A stretch of DNA of 64,000 nt from Polydactylus sextarius (lineage: Eukaryota; Chordata; Actinopteri; Polynemidae), in the NCBI GenBank assembly GCA_016801845.1, contig CM028924.1:1815501-1879500 (forward strand), in the 5' to 3' direction. The notes under the pieces were generated by a model. That model did no database searches, was not told the DNA's origin, and was given only the letters and a program-made list of their open reading frames with translations. This document shows positions 42,721-53,401 of this stretch, piece by piece. Both the position numbers and the translations under genes were made by a program. Positions within the stretch are counted from its first letter, which is position 1; every line of letters begins with the position of its first letter.

Positions 42721-43539
42721 GTCACGTGCATCATTAACATCTGGACTTCACTTCTCACTGTGTCTTTAAAGTTGACTGTCAACAGTCAGGATACCTACAG
42801 CCTAGTGAGGACAATAAACTGGTTGAGTGGTTTTTAAACTCTCCTCATTATTCAATATAAAGTTTTCTGTGACCTGTGTTTTAGTGGTAGCAGCTAGTTT
42901 AGCCAGGTAGCTAATAAACCAGGTGATCAGTGATTAAGTGAACAGAGTTTTTGTCAGTAAAGAGGCTGAACGTCTCTTTCTCAGCCCCGTTCAACAACAA
43001 TCAGCAGCTTCACCAACATGACACTGTTTAACTCAGTGGTGGGAAAGAAACTGTAAAAAAGTTAGAGTTAAATCAGGTTGTCACATACCTGTTGGCTTCA
43101 ACCGCGTTTGTGGGGAAAAAAAAAAAAAAAAAGTCCAAAAGAATCGATTGTCGAACTCGTTTCAATTTATTTTATTTTCTCAAAAAATCTTATTGGACTA
43201 AAATTAGTGAGACAAATATATTGTTACGCACTTTTTAAAAAAAAACTTCATAACGATCAAAATGTTCGAACATAGTTTTATTTATTTTCTATAAATGTTT
43301 TTTATTATTTTTTTTTTTGGGAAATAATAACATCACATTTTCGTTGATTTAAACGGGTCAATCGGATCGATTCTTTTGAAAGACATTTAACAGTTAAAAT
43401 ATTTATTATATTTAATATTATTAAATATATATTTAAAAATATATATTTAAAAACAAAAAAAAACGAGCCAACTGCTCCAGGATTCTAGAATTCAGAATCG
43501 TTCCAGAACCCGGGGTTCCATCGCGGTGAAGATTCTAAA

Positions 43540-43962
43540 CTTTACGTCACAGACAATAACCGTTGACGTGTCTTTTATTTTGAAGGAGGGAAAAAAAAAC
43601 AAAAGCGGAAGTTCCGTGTCGTGTTTTCAGTCAACTTGACGTTTGTTTGGAGCAGTGGACGCGGAACATCTCGGTAAAAAAAAAAAAAGTCCGTTGACTT
43701 AACGTCTGTGTTGAGCGTCGGTTCATAACTTGTGTTAACGTTGTCATGTCAGTTAGTTTCACTTCGTCCTGACGGTGAAAGTTAAAAACAACAACTTTTT
43801 TTTTTCCTGGTCTGTGATGGCGGTCACTTCACTGCAGGCGGCTCCATGATGGATAAAGTGACAAACTTTAAGGAGCAAACTTTAAAAGAAGAAGCCGGAG
43901 TCGCGTCTCGTTGACTTTTCCCGTCCTGCCGTCACCATCAAAGAGAAACTAACACCACCACT
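43540..43962 (+). promoter_or_regulatory. bace2: Putative BACE2 promoter and 5' UTR
   Basis: Sequence just upstream of the BACE2 start codon. It is richer in CG dinucleotides than the surroundings, has no evident TATA box, and contains an ETS-type site within GCGGAAGTTCCG at about 43605-43616. Three short upstream ORFs lie at 43746-43772, 43817-43849 and 43846-43914; the last two overlap by ATGA. The transcription start is not known, so which uORFs are in the mRNA is inference. Confidence 0.5.
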
Positions 43963-44250
43963 ATGGCAAATACTACTGCGGTTTCCATATGGGCATTTGT
44001 TTTTAGCTTCTTCTTCGTTTTATCCAACTCTCTCATCTCTATACCACTGAAGATCTACACGGGGAAGTACAACGTCTCCTCGGATGTGGATTTGACTTCT
44101 CTGCGTAAAACCAGTCCGGATGGGACCGGCCTCTCTCTGGCCTCTGATCCCACAGGGACCGTCAACTTTCTGGACATGGTGAAGAACTTAGAGGGAGACT
44201 CCGGAAGAGGTTACTACATAGAAATGTCAATAGGAACTCCTGGTCAACAG
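43963..44250 (+). CDS. bace2: BACE2 exon 1 (signal peptide, propeptide)
   Basis: 96 codons: hydrophobic signal peptide (MANTTAVSIWAFVFSFFFVL) and the prodomain, ending in the mature-domain opening GRGYYIEMSIGTPGQQ before a GTAATT donor. Confidence 0.95.
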
Positions 44251-47200
44251 GTAATTATTTATTTAACTGTGTGTATTAATCATCTATATGATCGAACGTG
44301 TTCAAATGTTTCAGTTTGTATTTAATGTATCACTTTCTCTCCTGTCTTGTTTATAATGTGTATAAAACAGGTTGTTTTTGTGTTATAAAGTATTTGGTCT
44401 TGGTCGTGTCAGCGGCTGTTCGTCCAGCATGTGATCCACTGGAGGCTGCTGAGTGTGACACTGGTCCTGGTTTGATTGTTAACACCCTCAGGGCCTTGAC
44501 TTTCCATCTGTTTATCTAATTATCTACTTATTTATCTGTTAAACTTCCTCAAGAAAAAAAATAAGAAAGACGACTCAGGTCACCGACCACACTTTACCAC
44601 AACTTATCCTTATTTAAAGTCTTTTTATTCTATTTTCACATGGAACAAACAAACATTTAAACCATTTAAACCCATCGCAACATTTAATTTTGATATATAC
44701 TGTGCATATATATATATATATTACTGTACATATTGTACGATACAGTACTTGATTGAGAATTAAAACATATAATAATTATGACAAACACTCGGCACATTTT
44801 TAATAAATAAAAAGACAAAGAGGACGGCACCCTGTCATACTGACAGGACTAGGAGGGTTAACTGAAGATATATTTAAAATACATCATCAGTAGGAATTAG
44901 CCTTTATCATTACAATATCATTAAACTTAACGATGCCAAATTTCTTCAAATATTCACTAGTATTAGTGTATGACGTCATTAATCCAGTGTTTAAATATAC
45001 CACAAAGTTTAAATGTCTTTTTATTTTATTAATATAGTTCGTTTTTAGTAGTTTTGCTGTTTTACCCTCAGTTCTTCTGCTGTTTCTCCAAAAAAATGTA
45101 ACACCTAAAACATCCGTGTTATCGTTATTATTTTACATTTATTCTCAGGCTGGTGTGAGATCATCACGGTGGGCTCGGTTCACAGCTGTGGGGTTGGGGT
45201 GCAGCAGCTGGCTCGCGATTTTCCAGCCTTGGGGTCTGTAGGTAGATGAAACTACGGCTCACATGCACTCACATGATGCAGCCTGTGAGGACCACTGTTT
45301 CTTACCAGGCAGCTGACAGGGATTATGAGGCTGCCAGGGAGCAAAGAGCAGCCCCACAGTTGTTCAACACAGCACGAAGCGCAGACACATTTGCTCCTTT
45401 TTTTTTTTTTTTTGGTTGCTCTGTAATTTATTCTCATCATTTCATATCGCTCATTATATATATATATATATATATAAAGCGCCTAACAAGATCATTTTAA
45501 TGATTAAGGAGGACTAAATGGTCCCGGGGGAGTTTGGAGGAAAGATCGCCCAGTCATTATTAAAAATACATGATGCTTTAGGGTGTTGTAGGATTGAGGC
45601 TGCTCTTTGTCATTGTGTTGTTAGTAGAATAATCTCATTAGTATCTCGTTGACCCCGTTGTTCCCGGGGCCTCTCACGTTAAACACATCACAGCTTTTAA
45701 AGACTTTTTTAGTCAGTTTCTCAGGCTCACCGAGGCTTATCAGTTCAAGTCTGCCGCGGCACTTCCCTGTGTCAACCTTAGAGAGGATAAGGTTTCAGCA
45801 ATGTCACTCTGCAGTTCCCACACGAGATCACAACGAAACCAGAGTTGTACTTTAGGACAAAGTGTTTAATGTGTTTATAATTGAGGAAATCCTCCTGATT
45901 TCTCTTGGTTCAAAATATTATTCAAGAAAGTGGAGCGATTTTTTTTTTTTACACTTAACTAAACGTACTCAGTCACCAAACACAACTTTGGCTCAACAGT
46001 TCATGAAATTACAGAACTGATGATTAACCCTTTAGGAAATAAATTTATTAAAAAGGTTTTATTTTCAACATGATGTGCATGATGTGTTTCCTGCAAAGAT
46101 ATATCCTGTCCTAACGTTTCTCCTCTGATATTCCTGCATAAACACACACACACACACTGTCCATAGTTACAGTGAAACCTTTATATCAACCAGCTGTGCC
46201 AAGATTGGTTAACTGTGCCAAAACCATCCTGTAACTCAGTACTATTAAGTTAACGGTCAATATTATTCTAACTAAATGATGATGTGATCACGGGGGTTGT
46301 GGCGTTAAACGAGGCTCTGTTCAAATGAGCTGATAATTGCCCACATCTGTTAGCATGTGACACGGCCGGGCTGGAGAGAATCACATCTGTTAATTGGTAC
46401 AAACAGGTAGCAGATGCATGTTGCCGCCGCGGAGCCGCTGCCAATTAGACGCTCAACTGCAGCAGCAGCAGCAGCAGCAGCAGGGGAAGAGATTTGCCCG
46501 AGGCCGAGGAGCCAAGCTGAGGGAGGATGGTGTGACTAGAACAGATAGGTTGGTGTGGGAATGAGGAAATACCCCCCGCTCCCCTCCTCCCTCGTTAAAC
46601 CACGAGGTTCCAGTATTTTCCAACCTGTCCTGTTTGGCTGGTTGTAGATGGCACAGTCACAGCGATGGGACCGATGCCAGTTCAATGAGGAGGAAGTGAT
46701 AAGCACATCTCCTTCGGGGACTCTCTCTCTCTCTCTATGCTGGTTGATAACACATGGTTGGTAATTACAGAATTATTTCACAGTGACTTTATGAACATAC
46801 CTGAGCACGGTGCTGTGGTGTCGCCTCGATGAACTGGCTGTAGTTACACATGGGTTAAGTGTGACTGACTCGAGGGCTTGAGGAAGTTTAATTTTTTTTC
46901 TCGTGTTATGTTTTGGAATGACTTGGCTTTTTTTTTTTTTTTTTTACGTTAAATAAACAACTACCTGCTTCTCTGGTCTGTCAGAAACAAAGTCAGCCAC
47001 AGATAAGTGATGACAGATTGAGTTTGTCCCAGACGTGCAGCTGAGCGAATCCAGTGGTCACGTATCATATGACATCACTGCAAAGCGAGTGTCTTGACCT
47101 CGTCCGGAGGCTGTGGGGCATCACGAACTCTTAACGGTGACGAATACTTGCTAGCGAGCGTTAATGCGGCTGCTGCTCAGTTGTGAGGGTGACAGAAGTG

Positions 47201-50200
47201 TGTTTGCTAATTAGTTTGCATTTGTCAACTTGATGCCTGGAAGACAAAATTATCTCTGTTGTTAACTGGTCCCCACTGTGCACATGACACATACGAGAGC
47301 GGCTACATGGGTCATAGATTCGTATCAGTAGCTGGAGGCCGTCATGACTCCGAAATCACACATTAGACATTAATTATATCACAGATGCACAGTCATTGTT
47401 GTTCTTTGCACCAGTTTGTTGCAGCATTGTTTTGTAATTTTGCACCTGATCCGTTCAGAGACGGTCTAAAGCTACAAAACACCAAACTGTTTTTCTTAAA
47501 GCTTCAACTCTCTATCAGTTTGTCATTTTACACCCTGTGACTCAGTAGCTCTGAACTTTAGGGCGTGGCTGTAATAGATAACTGTAATGACCGTGACACT
47601 AAAGCAAACTGTGTCCTGTGTTTTTCAGCTAAACATCCTGGTGGATACAGGCAGCAGTAACTTTGCTGTGGCTGCTGCTGCACACCCCTACATTACTCAC
47701 TACTTCAACACTGCACTGTGAGTAGCTTTGTTTGTCTCTTGGAAATGTGGTACATATCTGCTCTCAGTCACCCACAGTTTGTTGTGACAGAGGCAGAATT
47801 TATTAGTCCTAATCCTACATTTGACTCACTCTTTGGCCTTTTCTGTGTTTTAGCTCCAGTACCTACAAAGCGGCCGATCGGACTGTTTCTGTCAGATACA
47901 CTCAGGGCAACTGGGAGGGTGAACTGGGTATCGACTATGTCTCCATTCCCAAAGGCCCAAACGGGACCATCATCATCAACATCGCTGCCATCATGTCGTC
48001 TGAAGGTTTCTTCCTTCCTGGGATCAACTGGCAGGGCATCTTAGGGCTGGCTTACCCCATGTTGGCACGGGTGAGAACGCTAATCTACCACGACTACTAC
48101 CAGGACAGTGTGACTCAAGGAAGCAAAACTTAAGTGAAGGGGAAAAAAGGCAGTATTCATAGAGGAAGAAAACTCTTTCTTTGATAGTATCAGGTTTTTA
48201 TGGAGCAGCAGCACTGTTCCACTTTTCTTTTACAGCTTCTGAATAACAGTTCAAACTAAGATCTTATCTGAGAGTTTCACATGACAACAGAAAAGTTTCA
48301 TGTTCGTGATTTATCCTCTGCAGCAGTGTGTGTTTTTTTTCCCTGTTCAAACATTCCCAGTTTAACTCTAACACGTCCCGTGTCGGTCTGTTCGTTCACA
48401 TACGTGTGTGTGAAGTGTGACAGGAGTTAGATGTTTCTGGAAGTGACGGTTTTCTTCAGAGTGATCATTTAGCGCTGATGGGACAGGTGACGTCAGTGAA
48501 ACTGGCCCAGTACATTCTTTGACTACAGCGGCCCTTTGGGATCAAATGCCAACGATTGAGGAGCAGATATACTCACACTGACCACTTTGTGCTGCTGGCG
48601 TCTCCCGAGGGTTCAGGCTCATCTTGCCTCAGGGCTGTTTGTCATGCGTGACGAGATAAAACAGCGCTGACATGAAAACCTTTCTGTCTGTGGAACAACA
48701 GCAGAGAACATCCTTTAGTCAGGGGACGTGTCGCTATCTGATATTAATGAACTGGACTTCAGTGTGCGCGCACTGTTGTTGAGGAATAGAATGGTCAGAA
48801 TATTGTTTAAATCAAAGGTTCTGGTGCAACATTGTTTCAAAAAAAATAAAGATGGGAAACAAACGCACTCAAAGTGAATCACAAAAAATGTAAAAGCTTG
48901 AAGCGATGGACATAGCTTCATGATGACGCGTCTCCTCTCTCGGTTCAGCCCGACTCCTCCGTGGAGCCTTTCTTCAACTCCGTGGTGCAACAGCTGGGAA
49001 TTCCTGACATCTTCTCGCTCCAGATGTGCGGAGCTGGACTGTCGGCGAGCGTCGTGACCGACCCGGCGGGTGGCAGTCTGGTGAGTGGACGGAAGAGAGA
49101 ACATAAGATTTGGTTGTACAGTTTGATTTTGCTCTTTTAGTTTTGTTCTTGACTCAGAAAACACTGACTGATTAAAATCCTTCACTAGTGGATCAGACAG
49201 CAGCTTGATGCTTTTTTTAGAAACATAACTGGGATCATCCTCGGCCGCATTGAGGCTCAGTCTAGTTAGAGTTCAGCTAATTAAGCAAAGACGGTCTGTC
49301 ACTGTTTTACAACCTCACTGATGCTGACAGACGGACACGACCACAGAGTGTGTTTGTTTTATATAAAATCAAAATGTAGAAGGATAAACCTTTGAAATGC
49401 TCTGTTGTTGGAAACCTCAGATCATGGGAGGAGTCGAACCAACTCTGCACCGGGGGTCGGTGTGGTACACGCCCATCTTAGAGGAGTGGTACTACCAGGT
49501 GGAGGTTTTGAAGCTGGAGGTCGGGGACCAGAATCTGGACCTGGACTGTAGAGAGGTAAACATCAAACAACAACCAGTAACAATGTATCTTTATATCTGT
49601 TGTTGTGGAATAAAAGTCACAACAAGGAAAAGAGAATTTGAAAAAAACTTTCAGTGTCGTCTATAAGAGTCAGTCGAGTCAACTCAGCTGTTTGTGTCTT
49701 TTGTTTCAGTATAACATGGATAAAGCCATCGTCGACAGTGGGACGACGCTGCTGCGACTTCCTGTCAACGTGTTCAACGCCGTGGTTGAAGCCATCACAC
49801 GCAGCTCTCTGGTACACAGCCGTCGCTTCACACACGATGATGAAATACGTTGTCAGAGCACAGAGGACAGAGCTCACTGACTGATCAAGGACGTTGTTGT
49901 TTTGAGAAGAAAGAATCAGGAGTTTTTACTGTTACAAAAACCTGTGTTTGTATCCATGCTTTGTTTTTTTTTGTTTGTTTGTTTTTTCACCTTTTACAAC
50001 TTCACTCAAAATGTGCTCAAGGTTAATTGTTAAAGTGTGAAAATAAAATAGAAAACTTCACTTTCTCTTTCTGTGTTTTTCTCTTTCCATGTCTTCGTCT
50101 TTGTGCTTCAGATCCAGGATTTTTCTTCAGGATTCTGGGACGGCTCCAAGCTGGCGTGTTGGATGAAAGGAGAGACGCCGTGGAGGTTTTTTCCTAAACT

Positions 50201-51419
50201 CTCCATTTATCTGAGAGCCACAAACACCAGCCAGTCGTTCCGTATCACCATCCTGCCTCAGGTACTGAAACACAAACACACAATCTCCTCAACACTCCTC
50301 ATTCTTCTCTTTTATTTCATACTTTCACATCATCTTGCAGCTCTACATCCAGCCAATCACAGACGTGGACGGGACGTTGGACTGTTTCCGTTTCGGTTTG
50401 TCGTCGTCGGCGAACGGTCTGGTGATCGGTGCCACCGTTATGGAAGGTTTCTACGTGGTGTTCGACCGCGCTCAGCGGAGACTTGGCTTCGCTCTCAGCA
50501 CCTGTGCAGGTACGTGATCATCGTGTTTACGTGTTTAGTTCCTCAGTTATATATACAGACATTCATATTTTTTGTTATCGTTAAGACTTTGTACACAAGA
50601 AGAGAACGACAGTCCATTAAGTGCTGCAGATTAATGTCTAACTTATGGAAAAGCAAACTGTGCAATGTAGTGTTTAATGATGCTTTGAGGCCGAGTGATC
50701 AGGACTGACGCTCTCATTCATCACATCCTAAACAACAGCGGCTTCACCACCAGTTTGGTACTTTCCTTCAACTTGTGTGTGATTTTGTCGACGGCGCTTC
50801 CCGTTCTCATCTGAACGTACAAAGATCACTCTTGTTCTGTTTAAAGCAGAACAGAGTGGGAGCAGATGTAGGCTGAAGGTTACGGACACGAGCTTGTGAC
50901 AGTCGAATTTTATTGGTTTAAAAAAAAGAAGTCTCATATATGAATGAGTTGCCCTTGAGTGAAAACGAATAACCTCAAATTACTCCAGTGATGGTGAAGT
51001 TGTTGTAAGAAGCTGCCACAAGTAAATCAAACAGTTGAGGTTTTATATAAACTACATTTAAATCCAATAAAACAGTTATAGGTCTGGTTGTTAAATGAAA
51101 TTATTTAGTTTGTTTGTGGTGTCGGTTTCCAGGGATTTTATGTGAAACTTTTTTCTCCGTCTGGTCTTTTTGTGCAGTGAGCGGTGGAGTGGCGCTGTCA
51201 GAGATCGCGGGACCTTTCTCAGCAGCAGACGTGGCGGCCGACTGCTCCAGCGGGACCCTGAAGGAGCCTCTGCTGTGGGTCGTGTCCTACGCTCTGATGG
51301 CGGTCTGCGCCGTGATCCTCATCATCCTGCTGCTCCTGCTCGTCCTCCCCTGCCGTCGCAGAGACCGCTCCGGGGAGATCACCGACGAGTCGTCGCTCGT
51401 CCGCCACCGCATCAAGTGA
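43963..51419 (+). CDS. bace2: BACE2, beta-site APP-cleaving enzyme 2 (complete, 9 exons, 507 aa)
   Basis: Type I transmembrane aspartyl protease (theta-secretase; memapsin 1) that sheds membrane proteins; in vertebrates it acts on PMEL in pigment cells, on TMEM27 and on APP. Exons: 43963-44250, 47629-47717, 47854-48070, 48949-49080, 49421-49555, 49710-49811, 50112-50261, 50341-50509 and 51178-51419. All joins are GT-AG and phase-consistent, and the total is 1524 nt. The protein has a signal peptide (residues 1 to about 24), a propeptide, catalytic Asp102 in VDTGSSN and Asp296 in IVDSGTTLLRLP, the GILGLAY motif, six catalytic-domain Cys, a TM helix at about 462-484, and a short tail ending DESSLVRHRIK, as in mammalian BACE2. 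The chosen ATG has A at -3 and G at +4. Human BACE2 is 518 aa. Nothing is missing. Confidence 0.97.
44251..47628. other. BACE2 intron 1
   Basis: 3.4 kb with no exon recognised. It has TA runs at about 44706-44722 and 45455-45476, poly-T runs, and a (CAG)n run near 46460-46482. There is nothing else I can name. Confidence 0.8.
47629..47717 (+). CDS. bace2: BACE2 exon 2 (first catalytic Asp)
   Basis: Acceptor TTTTTCAG, donor GTGAGT. It encodes LNILVDTGSSNFAVAAA..., which contains catalytic Asp102 in the DTGS motif. Confidence 0.95.
49710..49811 (+). CDS. bace2: BACE2 exon 6 (second catalytic Asp)
   Basis: 34 codons starting YNMDKAIVDSGTTLLRLP; Asp296 of the DSGT motif is intact. The donor GTACAC is weaker than consensus, but the phase matches exon 7. 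Confidence 0.94.
51178..51419 (+). CDS. bace2: BACE2 exon 9 (stalk, TM, cytoplasmic tail, stop)
   Basis: Begins in phase 1 after TTTTGTGCAG. It encodes ALSEIAGPFS, then the stalk, a hydrophobic helix WVVSYALMAVCAVILIILLL and beyond, a basic stop-transfer and DESSLVRHRIK. The TGA is at 51417-51419. Confidence 0.95.
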
Positions 51420-52800
51420 CTGAGAGGAGAGGGACGGGTGAACGGGCGCCGAGACGCCGAGCGGAGCTCACCCACGGCGGCGGAGAAAGGGGTGAGGCTC
51501 GGCCCGCGCCGGACGCTGACACTCGCCTCTGAATATCTGACTGACTCTACACTGCATTCATCAGCTTGGCCCATAGAGGCAGACGCAGACAGACCAGCTG
51601 CCTCTTAAAGGGAAAATCATCCACCCTAAAAAAAACTAAACAACAACAAACAAAAACCTCTTCTCAGATGGAAAGACTCGTTCGCTGTCAGTATTGCTTT
51701 CTCCAGCTACACCAACTGAAACTGATGTGATTGAAGTTCTGTCCAAAGGTATTTTAGGACGTGTGAGACATCGACAACACAAACAGAAAAACGAACCAAA
51801 CTAGAGTTTAATAATTCCTGACACTAAACACCTCACCAGCAATTATGCAAACGCAGCATAAGAACGTTGACGGATGGAGTTTGTTCCTTACAGACGATCA
51901 CATTTAACACACTGGTGTATTTTTAAACAATTAAATGTTACTGAGTGTTTTTACAGAAAGATAATCCGCTACCAACACGTCTTTACCTTTAGTTTGTTTG
52001 TGTTTATTTGTATTTTATTAAAGATCAAATAGCAGGTCTGTGATCAGTTTCTACCTCCAGTCTTCTCTGGAGTCTGTGTCTATTGTAGTTCAGGGGAAAA
52101 GCTGCTCAATCAAACAATCAATCGATCGATCAATCACTGTTAATATGAAGAATATGACATGTTTACAGTGCCTGTAGTGCCTTGGAGTCTCAGCTGATGC
52201 GGATGCGGCATCATGAACAGGTTGAGACTCGTTCTGCTGAATTGCACTTTTTTTTTTCTTAAGTTAATCAAAAGTGTAACAAAGTCAAAGATCAATACGA
52301 CTGTATTAATGTAATTTTACTAATTCTGTAAACATCTTAAGTTTATACTGAAACGTCATTGAATGTGAATGTTATTTTTTTTTTTTCCAAAACTTTTTTT
52401 CTTTTTAGACACTAGATGGTTCAAGGTGCATATTTATATTTTAAAAATACAAAAAAAAAAACAAAATTAGAACCTAAAAAGATTAATTTCCTCTCGACAG
52501 TTGTAGCACTTTCACATGTAGAAGTCAGTAAAAATCCACCAGACTCTGATACACGATGGTTTCTGTTTGCACCAACAGTTTAGTTGTCAGATTGAAGGTA
52601 CACTTGAACGTTTGAATGTTTCCTTATTTATAAATATCTTTTTTTTCTTCTTGTGCCAAAATTGTTCCTGTGCTGTAAATAAAACAACTTGTGACCAAAT
52701 CAACGATGTAAATCATTTTATATTTTATAAAGAAATATTTCTCTAACTCCAGATCAAAACCGTCATGAAGATGATCTTTATATTAAAATAAAGACATTAT
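51420..52800 (+). other. bace2: BACE2 3' UTR and polyadenylation signals
   Basis: AT-rich non-coding sequence follows the stop codon. AATAAA hexamers lie at 52678-52683 and 52787-52792, so a 3' UTR of about 1.3 kb is likely. Which signal is used is not visible. Confidence 0.6.
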
Positions 52801-53164
52801 ATAGTTCACATAAATATAAAACGTAGAGGTTGCTACTCAAATCATCAGCGATATTAAATAAAAAAAGAGACAGTCAAAAAATAAAATAAATCAATGTCTG
52901 TTGTAAACACGAACACGTCAGACGGTTTGTCTGTGATCCCGTCATCAGTCGTCTTGATGTTTCTGTTGAAGAAAAATAAACTATTTTAGATTTAACACAA
53001 TAAACTAGAAGATGGTGAAATCTAACAAATTCTCTATTATTCCAACTGTTAATGATTAGTTTTCTGTAACTCGTTCAGTTAATTATTTGTATTTTCTTTT
53101 ATGTTTAACAAGAACACACTTAGATTAACCTTTTGACTTTGACGATTAAAGGAAAACAACACTG

Positions 53165-53401
53165 TTAAATTAACAACTTTAAGTAAAGTATAAACCACAG
53201 CATTTTATTTAACTTTTCTAGTGTTTCTACCTTCATCTGATGGTAAATCCAGTCCAGAAAATAGATGATGTTTCCATAAACACCAGGTTTGTTCTGTGCA
53301 GCGCATTTTTCACCCCACACATTGTCCCCTATGAGCCACCATAGTCCGTCGTTCAGAGTCACCAGAGGGCCGCCGCCGCCGCCGCCGCCGCCGCCGTCCG
53401 A
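53165..53401 (-). CDS. tmprss2: TMPRSS2-like exon 12 (serine motif replaced by poly-Gly; C terminus)
   Basis: Starts TCG GAC, then nine GGC codons, then CCT CTG GTG. The conserved C-terminal part of the fold follows (LWWLIGDNVWGEKC, KPGVYGNIIYFLDWIYHQMK), with a TAA at 53165-53167. The residue before the conserved VWG is not the usual Ser. Confidence 0.88.
   Translation of the reverse strand, partial: SDGGGGGGGGGPLVTLNDGLWWLIGDNVWGEKCAAQNKPGVYGNIIYFLDWIYHQMKVETLEKLNKMLWFILYLKLLI

Larger units (their letters stand above)
28901..43480. other. Intergenic region between DSCAM and BACE2
   Basis: Divergent intergenic interval of about 14.6 kb with no gene recognised. Contents: (AC)n at 29372-29394 and (CCA)n at about 29420-29448, an inverted-repeat element (30432-31405), (GT)n at about 34541-34565, an L2-type LINE relic (35590-36870), purine-rich and C-rich tracts at 36980-37210 and 37725-37760, (GT)n at 38845-38871, and a dispersed-repeat-like block near 42330-42720. 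All open frames here are short and without family resemblance, apart from the LINE pieces. Confidence 0.7.

Noticed and set aside
51420..53164. FAM3B or MX genes between BACE2 and TMPRSS2-like
   Set aside because: The gap is AT-rich 3' UTR-like sequence with polyadenylation signals and no coding-like frame.
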